From Bryoerythrophyllum caledonicum (lineage: Eukaryota; Streptophyta; Bryopsida; Pottiales; Pottiaceae): a DNA stretch of 64,000 nucleotides. Each line of letters starts with the position of its first letter. The stretch's first letter is position 1. Made by a program: the position numbers and the translations under genes. Of this stretch, positions 1 through 10,774 are shown piece after piece. The stretch lies in assembly GCA_963971425.1 (NCBI GenBank), contig OZ020519.1:20667397-20731396 (forward strand), written 5' to 3'. The notes under the pieces were generated by a model. The model was not told where the DNA came from and made no database searches. It saw only the letters and a program-made list of their open reading frames with translations.

Positions 1-2
1 AG

Positions 3-1385
3 TATCAACGTTATTACAAAGAACATAACGTGAGGCATCCACTTTGCTCAGAAAAGAAACATGATCAACTGAAATTGTGGTGGTCCAGTCGAGAGGGATC
101 CTGCCAAAGAGCATGAATGCAACAGATGAACAAAGATAGGTTAACTCGCTTATCCGCAGAGAAGCAGGCCCTGACCGACGATGACAACATCATTCCAACG
201 ATAGATGGAGGGGAGAATACCGTAAGATTATACGCATTGTGTTGCTGCCACATATGTTACATAATATCATTGCTCCTTGCGTGGTTGACATATAAGACAA
301 TGTTTTATTGAATTATTAAAGTGAAAGTTTAGTTAAATTGATATTAGAGGAAATATGTGTATTTTACACACAAAGTCCATATTGTTGCCATAAAATGATT
401 TGTAACTAATGCTAAATTTGAAGAAGTACAGAAGTTCCTACTATTGTATGGATTCGTGGATAGTTTTGTCGAGTTTTGCCATATCTAGCTGTGCGGTTTT
501 AATAATATCAGTGCATGCCTTACAAATTTCAGTTTAGATGCGTTAGTTAACTATGGATCATAATTTTGCAGGCACCTTCAGAGTTGATAGGACACCCTGT
601 AAGAGATAACAACCAAAGTTTTGATCAAACCTTCGCGCATTTGAGTCTCAGGAGGAGTATAACCGTTGGCTTCAGTATGAAATGGATGCTGAAGTTGATG
701 GCATTGGAGACCAGTCGTTGCCATGGACAGGCCCCGACAGTGAACATGTTTGCAAATGTATTCCTGTAATGTAACCGTGATGCTTAGCAAATTTTGATAT
801 CATTGAACAAAGTATCGTAGTTTTTCCTGCAATTTATGTAATGTATTTGTACTCGGTTATCAGTTGCAATCACAGTTTTTTGTGTTTGACATGCAGAGAA
901 AGAGGTTGAAGAGTGCAGTATGTTGCCTCCGTGGCTGTGTGGAAAGCGGAGATCATCAAACAAACTCATGTGAGATTCAGAAGGAGTTGTCTTTATTGAA
1001 GCAGGATGTGCAAGTAATGCTACATAGAATGGATGGTTACGACAAGCTCGCAGCTGCAATTGAAGGATTGAAGGGACTTATTTTACAAGGCTCAACATCC
1101 TCCGTGTCCCGCATTCCTCATTTGTGTGAAACGTCACAACACATACGGTGCTTTTGGATGATGAAGCACGGAAGAATCATAGTGAGATTCAATAGACGTT
1201 TAGTGATGGTAACACTGCATCTAAGCATCAAAACGATGTGGACGCAGAGACAATATGTCGAGATGTGGATTCCATCACAACTTTATCCCATGACGATGAT
1301 ACGGATACAATGACGACAGCTTTAGATGCATCCGTGAAGGATGTAAATCCCGACTTGGAAACGGATTTTCAGCACAACAAAGGAG
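3..1385 (+). pseudogene. 5' exons of an unrecognised host gene, apparently decayed
   Basis: Coding-like segments alternate with plausible introns. Segment 3-224 encodes a charged stretch that begins YQRYYKEHNVRHPLC and ends at a GTAAG donor; it contains one in-frame TGA (114-116). A second segment ends at a GTAATG donor after 765. It can be read from 652 (EEYNRWLQYEMDAEVDG) after a TCTCAG acceptor, or from 572 after TTTTGCAG, but the latter needs a frame change. A third segment starts at 897 after ATGCAG and encodes a predicted coiled coil (KELSLLKQDVQVMLHRMDG). It later needs another frame change near 1130 and crosses a TAG at 1193-1195, then reads an Asp/Thr-rich stretch to a GTATGT donor at 1386. 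I do not recognise the family. The breaks suggest a pseudogene, although unseen splicing could avoid some of them. The gene seems to start upstream of the window. Confidence 0.45.
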
Positions 1386-1429
1386 GTATGTGTATTGTTT
1401 TGAACTTTCGGTGTTGGCTTTAAGCCTTC

Positions 1430-2684
1430 TGTGTCAGGATACATCCTATAGTTATTAGGATACATCCTATAGTTACCAGGATACATCCTATAGTTGTCAG
1501 AATACATCCTATAGTTTCTGCTAGGATACATCCTATAGTTGTCAGGAAAGAATAATGACGGATGGACCGGGTTGCAAACCCTAATTAAGCCAAAAGCTGT
1601 TAAAATCGGAACCGGAGCAATTACCTGAATTCCGGGGCGGGCAGTTATCCAGAACCGTCAGCGGGAACCGTCGCCATCAACTGTCATCATGACTCCGTAC
1701 TAACAGCCGGACTACTTAAGAATGGGGTTCGGGGGGGAAAACTCTTTCTTCTCCATTCCTTCTTCGCGTGCAGGGTTTTGTATTCAGGCTTTCTTCCTCT
1801 CCCTCTTTCACTTTATCGCTTACGGTTTTCTAACCTCTGGCCGTTAGGGTTTGAAGCCTAGACGGTTAAAACGGACGTGTGTCCGTTAGGGAGTGCTTTT
1901 GTGAGGACGGTGCGTGCAGAGACTACCTTGAGAGATTGTGAGGAGTTAGGAAGCTCTCATGAAGTCTGTGCCGATGGCCAAGAAGAAGAGGACGGATAGA
2001 GATGGGCGCGGCAAAAGAGACAAGGAGCCGGCCGTGGGGCTTCCCCCTTTGGCCCGCGTCCTTCCGGACATCCCCGAGGACCTAGACGAATTCAACCTCC
2101 TGAAGTCAAGCCTGAAGACTATGGGCTGCGAGGGTATGCTCGAAGTCCCCTGGGGCATGCGAGAGGAGGTCTACATCCAGGAGCTTATCGGCACCCCGGA
2201 CGAGAAGTACCAGGGGTTACTAAGAGCCCATCCGGAAAACGAGGGAGTTCCGGAATGGTCCGAGGCGTACGACTTCCGGGGCGGACACACCAAAGTAGTG
2301 GAACGATGAGACGAATTCCTGGAAGACAAATTCGCGAGCCCGGCGGACCCGAAGAAAGGCTACAACATGCAGGACCTTTGGCATCTGGACGCCCAGCTTG
2401 TGCTAGGGTTTTTAAACCCTATCTTCCATCCGGAAAAGCCGAAGCGGGTGGTGGCGAAGTGGGCCTGCACCTTCCTCGGGGCACTCCGGAAGAAGATACT
2501 CGAGGACTGGGGAACGCTCATGACGGACATGATCAACCGTCTTGTAGCCAATCTCTAGAGGGTTAAGAAGACGGCAACACCCTTGGCCTCCTATGTGGTG
2601 CATCTCTATGCGCACCACCAGCAACTCACTGCGGCGGAAGTCGGAAAGTACGACACCGTCCCCAACTTCCAGGAGTACGGAGGG
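1430..2684 (+). mobile_element. Outer LTR-like unit, left part
   Basis: The left end starts TGTGTCAGG just after CCTTC (1425-1429). The right end of the same unit finishes AACTGCAACA at 30300 and is followed by CCTTC again. TG...CA ends with a 5-bp duplication are typical of integrase-made insertions. A leader of about 530 bases precedes an open frame beginning at 1959. That frame matches the N-terminal part of the open frame of the copy at 31662, including the block NPIFHPEKPKRVV. The unit is then cut by the gypsy LTR at 2685. It is a broken fossil with a few breaks in this part. No pol domain and no direct terminal repeats were seen, so a very long solo LTR carrying a reading frame is one reading. 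Confidence 0.6.
1434..1541. repeat. Five tandem 21-23 bp hairpin repeats
   Basis: Five copies of a unit containing AGGATACATCCTATAGTT lie head to tail. The core AGGATACATCCT is close to self-complementary, so each unit could form a small hairpin. The array starts four bases inside the left end of the outer LTR-like unit. It also creates a spurious minus-strand reading frame, which I ignore. Confidence 0.85.
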
Positions 2685-5174
2685 TGTAAGCCGCAAAAAC
2701 GGCTCACGGTGATGAATGGACCTCACGTCGGGTCCATTAAGGCTAATGAGTGGTGAAAATGGGTTATCCCATGGACTAGCTCGTGGTTTTTTGATTAAAA
2801 TGGCCAAGTGGCCTTTCCCCTCACTAAAAGAGCAGCCATTTATGGGCAATCGCGGAATTTATGTAGTTAGCCAAAAAGGAAGAAAAAAAAAGGGAATAAA
2901 CCAGAAAAGAAATGCAAAGAGAGAAGGGAAAAAAGACAAAAGAAAATTAGAAAAGAATTAAAATGAATAGTGGTGGAGAAGAATTTACCTCCTATCGAGT
3001 TGTAGACCGTATTCGGTCACGATGAAGAAATCACGAAACCAAAAAAATGGGAGAAGAAGAAGGAGGATGGTGAGGAGAAAAGAAAAAAGAATGGGGCGTT
3101 AAAAGCCCTTAAAAAAAATAGTCAATAGGGTCCAAAAAGAAGTGGAAAAGAATCCTCATCAATCACTAAGTAAATTAGGAATTACCCCAAGCAAGGGGAA
3201 TTCAATTTAGGTAGGTTAAATTAGATTTTTGCACCTTTGAAAATTAGCTAATAGCTCACTTATTGAGATCCTGCACACACATGTGGCATGGAGTCAAAGT
3301 TTAGATTTAGATATTCCTTGGTTAGTGGGACACCCACTTGTGTTAAATGCAAGGGTGGCTAGTGATTTATTAGCTTTTAGTTACTAGTTGTTTAGTGTGA
3401 CCATTAATGTGCCTACCCAAAATGGCGGCTGTGAACGACGAAGGGAACGACCTTGGGAACAAAGAAGGGAGCAAGGGCCTTGGGGTTACCCCCTTGGAGG
3501 GCGCTCATTCGAAGTGTGGGAGGTAGGAGTTAGAGAGGTGTGTGATAGGAGCTAGGAAACCGAGAGAGGTGTGTGGAAGTGAGAGAGAGGTAGGGTTCCA
3601 GATTTCCCCCTCCTGTGGGCTGGATTGTGATTCAATCGTTACGAAAATTGGAGAGTAAATAGATTAAAACGTTGGCTTTCCAACAAGCTCAAAAACGTGC
3701 GGATTGGAGCTGTGACAACAAAGATACGGGCGTCGGAGCGAGGACGACCAGCTGGAGGAGCGGTGGCGGATCTCATACGGCCTCAGGTTTTCCCTCGTCA
3801 GTAGCGGAGTTCTTGTCCAATCAAGCTAAGATTTTAGGACTAGTTAGATTAAAGCGTTGGCTTTCCAACAAAATCAAGAACGTACGGACCAGAGCTGTGA
3901 CGACGAAGATACAGGCGTCGGAGCGAGGACGACTAGCTGGAGGAGCGGTGGCGGATCTCATACGGCCTCAGGTTTTCCCTCGTCAGTAGCGGAGTTCTTG
4001 TCCAATCGAGCTAAGATTTTAGGACTAGATAGATTAGAGCGTTCGCTTTTCAACAAAATCAAGAACGTACGGATCGGAGCTGTGACAACGAAGATACGTG
4101 CGTCCGAGCGAACACGACCTGCTGGAGGAGCGGTGGCGGATCTCATACGGCCTCAGGTTTTCCCTTGTCAGTAGCGGAGTACTTGTCCAATCGAGCTAAG
4201 ATTTTAGGACTAGATAGATTAGAGCGTTGGCTTTCCAACAAGATCAAGAACGTACGGATCGGAGCAGTGACAGTGAAGATACAAGCTGTGGAGTGAAGAA
4301 CACCAAGAAGAGGAGGACGACCACAGCACAAGAACGACCACGAACACGGCAGAGGGTGAATTGAGCTAGATCAGGGAGCCTTCTTCCTCTCCCAATTGAT
4401 TCATTATCTTCTTGATTGCATGTGGAGAAGGAACCCTAAATTTTCTAGTTACAAAAAATCACGCGGAAGCGCTGCCAAATTTTCACTAGGATTAGGGTTT
4501 GCTATCAACTCAACCAAACAATCGGTTTAATCTACAATAGTAAGTGAAGGCAGCTGGAGGCTCATGCATGGTATAGTGTTTGAGTAGGGCCACTTGTGTG
4601 AATGCATGTGGTATACACGTGAATTGTGGTGCACGATTTTGAATAAACATGTATGTTAAGTGTGCACTGCTGGTCGTTGGCTGTGAGTCCCGGATTGAGT
4701 CAACCGGTTAATTGAAGGCTGCCATCGTGTTAAGCAAGAAAAACTAATAAGAATACAAAAAAAAAACGTAAAAAACGGAGTCATAATCACGAAGATAATG
4801 AAGAATTAAACTTTTAACATAAAAAGAGGAGCCTGTCTGCTGGTTGCTGCTGTCAGGGTCGCACTTGGGCCTGGAATTGGTGGTTAAGGTGCTAATCAAG
4901 TTCACAAGGCGAAATTGAACCTAATGGAGCTTAAAAACATTGGAAACGGAGCTGTGAGGCGGAATTTACGCTTGTCTAAAGGTTGGATTCAACCTAAGGC
5001 TGAATTCAGCCATCACATCACTAATTATTAATGAACCCTCTTAAGTGACCACGCCTTGGGTCATCATGCTTGTATGAATGGTTAAGTATGTTTGCACAAG
5101 GGGCTGCATCCCATATGTAGGATCTTGTGTTCAAGATAAGCCACCCCATTAGGGGGCGGTTTATTTGGCTCACA
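2685..5174 (+). repeat. 5' LTR of gypsy G1 copy 1
   Basis: This 2490-base LTR begins TGTAAGCCGC and ends GGCTCACA, and is followed by TTT and a primer binding site. The first ~25 bases form an imperfect inverted repeat (AAGCCGC / GCGGCTCAC-like), as in the other copies. It aligns along its length with the LTRs at 14271-16829 and 24601-27159 and with the solo LTR at 35982-38303 (all reverse strand). The middle carries tandem repeats of about 185 bp. Confidence 0.9.
3660..4275. repeat. ~185-bp tandem repeats inside the LTR
   Basis: About 3.3 copies are present. Each copy contains GTTGGCTTTCCAACAA, a GAGCTGTGACGACGAAGATAC-like block, and a GGAGCGGTGGCGGATCTC-like block. Landmarks recur near 3672, 3857, 4042 and 4227. 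Copy number differs among the LTRs of this family in the window. Confidence 0.85.
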
Positions 5175-5177
5175 TTT

Positions 5178-5195
5178 TGGTGCGTTCGCCGGGAG
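5178..5195 (+). other. Primer binding site, gypsy G1 copy 1
   Basis: Three bases after the LTR end, the sequence TGGTGCGTTCGCCGGGAG matches the 18-base site of the other copy (TGGTGCGTCTGCCGGGAG) at all but two positions. That form is complementary to the 3' end of plant tRNA-Gly(UCC) as I remember it. Confidence 0.6.
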
Positions 5196-6671
5196 GAGGC
5201 GTGTTCATGGTTTGATTGTGCTAATTGTTCTATCGTTGGATGTAAGGTACAAACGCAATTAGCCTTATGGCATATGGAGCAGCATAGGGCAACTTGAGGT
5301 AAGTGCCCAATTTACTCATGAATGGTTAAGTTATTGTTGGATGGTGAATGACTTGTGAATGTTTGAAAGTATGGTGAGTGCATGGATGCCAAGTTGTGTT
5401 TAAAGGTGGGGGTCTAGAAGGCAGTGTGGAGTTCCCAACCCTCCAACCACAAAACACCTTGTGTTGGGGGGATCCCCTTCTAGGCTTGTGGCTTGAGTTG
5501 AGCAAGGGGCCTAGGGGTGAAAGGTTGAGGCCCTCCCACGGAAATCCACGAGGATTTCCAATGAGCCCCTAGGTCGAAGGGGAAGGGTGCAAGTGCCCGG
5601 GTATGGGACAAGGGCGCCCCTTCCTTCCCCCCGCGCTTGACTAACCACCAAGGTAAGAACAACTTGGTGTAACTGGAATGCTTGAATCAAAAGTTGCAAG
5701 TTAACGCTATGTATGTGTGAATGAGCCACTTGGAGGGGAGTTGGAGTCGTGGACGCATCCAAGACGTAGGGGTGCTGTTTGGAAGGAGCGCTGCGTACGG
5801 TATGTGCACTGCACCCTCTTTGTAGGACCACGAGTAGTAAATAGGACCAACTTGGATGTGGTGACCACACTAGGGTTAGAAAACCCTGATTTCCCACTTG
5901 AGCCGTGTGGAACACTTGCCTTAGAACCGCTAGGTTTGGCCAACCACGAAATTGCATGCAACAAATCTTGTGCTAACAAGTGGATTGGCTGGAGTTGCTT
6001 CAAGGTAAGTTATCCCCCTCTACAACATTGTATGTGACTTATTGGTTGGCCTTAGCATCGATAGAGTGCGATTCGGTCCACGGTCGACTTCAACTAATGG
6101 TGACAGGGTGGCTGGAGATGCATCGAGGTATGTCTTCTTCACAGTGATAACATTGTATACACACCTTGTTGCATGCCGTCCCGTGATTGAGTCGTTTTCC
6201 TCCTAGTGGGTAATGCCTAGTTCAAGGTGGTAAAAGGTGGAAGGGGGGATACCAAAGATACCGAGGAACCCCACCTTTTATCAAATTGAGGTCTGGGTCA
6301 GCCCCACAGTAAGGATCTGTACCGTGTGGCGCCAGTTGGGGGACAGCTTTCCAACGGGGTGATGCTCGTGGAGACATCCCTCAATTCGGTTAGCTTTTTG
6401 TCGTTTGCCCTTGGAGGGTAGTCCTTAATAGGATTCTTCGGCGGCTTCATCGAGCTAAAACTCCACCACTAAAAATTGGGTCTTGGTCTTGGGTCAGTCC
6501 ATCCTCGTGATAGAATCGGGAGTAGGAGTGTTGGAAACATCCACTCACCGATCGAATTAGGCCGTGCTTCGTGTAGTTTCACCCACGACCCTTAAACCTT
6601 GGATGGAAAATCTTTCGGGGGAACATGACCATCATCAACACACAACAAGATTCTCTTAGACTTTAGAGTAG
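5196..6671 (+). other. Untranslated leader of gypsy G1 copy 1
   Basis: About 1.5 kb lies between the primer binding site and the gag start. It is closely similar to 23103-24579 of the complete copy on the other strand. Short open frames occur, but none is recognisable and I call no gene here. Confidence 0.75.
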
Positions 6672-9600
6672 ATGTCCCGTGCCACAAGGTCCCAAAAACC
6701 TTCCCTCACACCACCGTGGGAACCGGCGAGTGAAAGGACTAGGTCTAGGGAACTCACTGAGGACACGGCGGAAGGATTCTTGGAGGTTCAGCTAGAGGCT
6801 ATCCCAGCTCCTCCCCTTCTTTTTCCCCCATCTTTCCTTATCCCTGCATTTGATCCAGTGAACACCACCAACACCACTAGTCCACGAGGCAACACCTCAG
6901 CCCCTACCATGGCCTCTGGAGGGCCACCCCCGGTTCGGCCTCCCATCAACCCCTTGGTTCAGCCAAGGGGTTTACCAATTGTAGTACCCGAAGGCTTACA
7001 GGCGGCGCCTATGCCACCCAATTTGCCCACGTTTAGAGGAACTAGGGATGAAGACCCCTCCGCACATGTGGAACGGTTTCTAGAGCTCCTCACTACTTGT
7101 CTCATCACCAACACCGGGTATTTCCTAGTGTGGTTCTCGTGTACCTTAAAGGATGCCGCTTACGAGTGGTATAGGAACCACCCCCCCAACACCTTCCAGG
7201 ACTGGGATAGCCTCATGAGGGCCTTTTTGGAGCACTTTAGATCCGAAGTAGGTCAAAGTAATGCCCTCACAGCCCTAGCCGCGCTACGCCAAGGTCCAGG
7301 GGAGGATATCACGACATACATTAGGAGATTCGACCTGGTGGTTACAAGGTTTGTGGGAAACCTCCTCACCAATGACACCTTAACCCAGTTTTTTATCCAA
7401 GGGTTCAACAATGAGGGAACCATTAGGGAGATTTTGAAGGTCCGCCCCGCATCGTTAGATGAGGCCAAGGCACAAGCTAGGCTAATAGAGCAGGTGGATC
7501 GAGACCAAGAGCGCATGTGGAGGAAGGAGGATCACCATATTCCTAGTTTCATACCCATCCATGCCAAGGGTAAGGGACCAGTCTTAGAACGTAACCAAGG
7601 ATCCACAGGCGCACAAGTTCCTACGTGGAACTACTACGCCCCACCCTTGAACGTTAGGCCACCAGTAGCCCTTCCTGAGCTCACCTATCATGAGGAGCGG
7701 GGCACATGGAAGGAGGAAATGAAGAACGAAATCCTTCAAGGCCAACAGGGCTTCCAGGATCAATTAGCTCAACAAATCAAGGCCATGCAAGACCAAATGG
7801 CCTTATTGATTAAGAACCAAGTCCCTAACCCCACGCCTCCACCCATAGAATCCGGTAGACATGCTTCGGGCTTATGGTGCACTCAATGTGGTCAACCAGG
7901 CCACACCAGCCCTTTTTGTACCACTCCGGTGGCAGCACCCCAGCACCAAGCTTCTCAACCTCCGTATGTGCCTCCCCATAGGAACCAACCACCGACAGTA
8001 ACTAGCTACGTGCCTCAAGGCTATGCATCTCCAAGCCAAGGTTATGGGGGACCTCCGAGACCACGGTATGAAATCCATCAACCGTGTGGCGAGAGACACG
8101 CACCAGGGCAATGTTGGGTCGAAAGTGGGGTGGTATGCGGTAACTGCGGGGGTAATCACCCTACCCAAGTATGTCGTAGACCGGACAAGGTAATTCCCAT
8201 GCCCTTTCCACCAGAGAACTATCCTCAACAAGCCCAAGATCATTTGAGAGGTGCGCGTAACCCCACCTCCGATAATACCCTTAGGCCTCCTAGTCTCTAC
8301 TACGACTACAACAATCATCGCCAAAATCAGACTCCTCCAATGGGGGTGAATACCAAGGCCGGGTACATCCCTATTAACCAAGGGCAGAACCACAGGGCCC
8401 AACAAAACCTAGGGCAGAACCACGGGGGCCAACAAAACCAAGGCCCACAAGATGTACGCTATGCCACCATGTCAAGTGAGATCGTGTCCACCCACAGCCC
8501 CTCCCTCACTGAGCTCAATGTAGTTTTCCACGAGGTGAGCACAACCAAGGAAGCAAAAACTTGTGAGTTACCGGCATTGGCAGTCCAGACTCGGTCTAGC
8601 CGACGGGAGCCTAGGTATTCAAGCCCCCCTCCACCTATACCAGAGGAAGGTGAGACCTCAGAAGAGGATTCACCTCACTTCTCTGACCTAAACGATACCA
8701 CCAAGGAGGCGGTAGAAGGCACTAAACGAGCGAACTTCGAGTCCCCCCGTGGGATACCTAGGTCTCGAACACCCTTGTCCACCCCCCAAGAGCCATGGAA
8801 AGGTCCACCAATCCCTAGTCTTGAGGTAAACACGTTCCCGCGTATCGAGAAGCAAGGAGGAGAGGGGCCTTACGATTTATGGGCGGACTTGAGTCGCCTC
8901 AAAGCGGACATCACCATAGCCCAACTATTAGAGGTGTCACCACCCATGAGGAAGTCCCTTAGGTCGGGTACTCCGGTGAAGCGAAGGCCTAGGGCAAAGG
9001 TCAGGCTGGCGGCTCGGGTTAAATCCGCACACCCCAATATCGAGGTCAAGGCGGTACAAATCGAGGTTTCGATTGTGGACAAGATCGTACCTAATGTACT
9101 AGTAGACGGTGGTAGTGGGTTGAACATCATGCCCCTCTCAACCATGGAGAAACTAGGCCTTGACATCACAGAACCTTCACCGTACATCATCAACATGGCT
9201 AATCAAAGCTCGGAGGCCCCGTTAGGCCAAATTAGTGGTTGTAAAGTGACCACGGGGGGGGTAGAGTATTCCCTTACCTTCCAAGTCATCCGAATGCACT
9301 CCAACAAGGAGGCATACCCCTTGCTACTAGGTAGGCCTTGGTTGCGGATTGCCAATGCCACGGTAGAATGGGGGGGGCCAAAACTAAACATCACCTATGG
9401 TCCACCGGAGAATCCTACTACAGTCCATATCCAACCAAGTAGGCTAGGAATATGCCGTGGTTGCATGGGCTCGTCGGACGATGAATCACAAGAGGTACTA
9501 TCAAAGGAGCCTCCCAAACGGGTGAGGTTTGCGCCCCACAAGGCGGTGGATCGAGCCCAACCCTCGAAGGCCCACGTAATGCCATTTAAAAGCATGGGAC

Positions 9601-9952
9601 CGGGCCTTTATGAGTGGGTTCCCACCGGGGAATTTGTAGACTGGTTGAGGGAGCACCCTACCTCGAGCGCGGATGAAGCCATGTCCGTGCATTTCATGGA
9701 GAGTGAGCTCATTGGAAGGGAAACCGGGTTGGAACTTAGCCTAGTTCCCCTCCTCGATGACCTAGAACCCTCGGCGGTGTTTGGAATGGATGTGGAGGGC
9801 ACGCAAGGGGACGAATTGGAGGTTTTGGGAGACGAAGGCCCTCTCAACCCATCTCTCCACTTCCGCAGGACATCCACCAGTATCCTAGCTAGTGGTTCGG
9901 GGGCAGCATACCCCCAAGTTCCGAATGATTGGTACAAGGGACCTACCCAACA
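6672..9952 (+). CDS. Gag-protease region of gypsy G1 copy 1
   Basis: This long open frame starts MSRATRSQK, nearly identical to the start of the complete copy's polyprotein. The capsid-like gag domain covers roughly residues 110-290. CCHC-type knuckles follow (CTQCGQPGHTSPFC near 400 and CGNCGGNHPTQVC near 490), and a retropepsin-like protease motif (VLVDGGSGLNIM) lies near 811. Gln/Pro-rich linkers separate the domains. The homologous part ends near 9952, and the frame then runs on for about 17 codons into unrelated DNA. It is a fossil of the gag-pol gene and lacks all downstream enzymatic domains. Confidence 0.85.
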
Positions 9953-10279
9953 AGGTACATTCCTAATCTTTCGTGGGGCAATTGTGTTTAAATTAATTAT
10001 TTAGAGAACTTGCACATTACATTCTACTAGAGGTTTATACTACCCGTTGTAGATGGGGACTTGCATAGCTCCCATGCTATCCACTACTTGGTATATTAGG
10101 GAGCTAATAAAGGTGTACATTATTGGAGAGCATGCGGTCAAAGGACAAAAGTAGTACTTTCCCGAAAGCCTTCCTTCGTAGACATAACCTGCTTCTAATT
10201 TTAAGTGCATCGCAATCTTGTCGGAACCTAAAATAAGGTATCCTATAATAAAACCTCCACCCTCATGGAGAGGAGGAGT
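9953..10279. other. Unassigned DNA between gypsy copy 1 and the hAT element
   Basis: The gypsy match stops exactly after ACCCAACAA. The next ~330 bases match nothing else I could place. They may belong to the hAT left end, to filler DNA at a deletion junction, or to another insertion. No gene is seen here. Confidence 0.4.
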
Positions 10280-10314
10280 GCCTAAGCACCCAAAATGCCC
10301 CAAAGTCCTCCTTC

Positions 10315-10495
10315 TCGTGGGTTGGGGAGACGTCCCAGCCCCTGCCTAAATAACGTCGGGGACGTCTCCGCCCAATCCTGGTGGGGCGGAGACGTCCCCG
10401 CCCTTATCCGGCAGGGGCCGGGACGTCCCCCCACAACAGGGCAGGGCGGAGACGTCCCCGCCCCTGCACGGAGACGTCCCCGCCCTTGGCACTTC
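10315..10495. repeat. GACGTC-rich subterminal repeats of the hAT element, left arm
   Basis: At least six copies in both orientations of a GGAGACGTCCCCGCCC-like unit are packed in about 180 GC-rich bases. Arrays of short subterminal repeats are the usual binding sites for hAT transposase. The matching array in the right arm is at about 27430-27545. Confidence 0.75.
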
Positions 10496-10774
10496 ACGTC
10501 CACCCGTTCTTGGCTCGTGTATAAAAGGTTCGGGGAGGGCCGATTGTCCTCACGCTTGTGACCTTGGCCTCTATCCCTTGGACCTCAATTCAGTTTGAGC
10601 TCCTTGCGAGTCTACTTGGGTGGCAGGCGGCACTGGTGTGCGGCTGAGGTGATGTAAAAATTGGTTCAAGCTGTGCACCGGCGCTATCAGACCTCACATT
10701 TTGACATGATTCTATACTATAACAAGCCCCGGATTTTGGCTAAGACGGGACTTGCACATTATTTGGCATAAGCC

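Larger units (their letters stand above)
2685..9952 (+). mobile_element. Truncated Ty3/gypsy element, family G1 (copy 1)
   Basis: Parts seen in order are a 5' LTR (2685-5174), a primer binding site (5178-5195), a leader of about 1.5 kb and a gag-protease region (6672 to about 9952). Up to 9952 it follows the complete copy at 14271-27159 closely at the protein level; then the match stops abruptly. The reverse transcriptase, RNase H, integrase and 3' LTR are absent from the window, so the right half has been lost. It sits inside the outer LTR-like unit and is flanked on the right by the hAT transposon. Its LTR differs from that of the minus-strand copy in length and internal repeat number, so it is an older or different subfamily member. 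Confidence 0.85.

Noticed and set aside
1434-1541. CRISPR-like spaced repeats
   Set aside because: The units are directly adjacent or nearly so, there are no spacers, and the context is a plant genome.
5378-6037. Open frames in the gypsy leader as possible extra genes
   Set aside because: Short frames on both strands lack recognisable domains and match the leader of the other copy without codon-level conservation.
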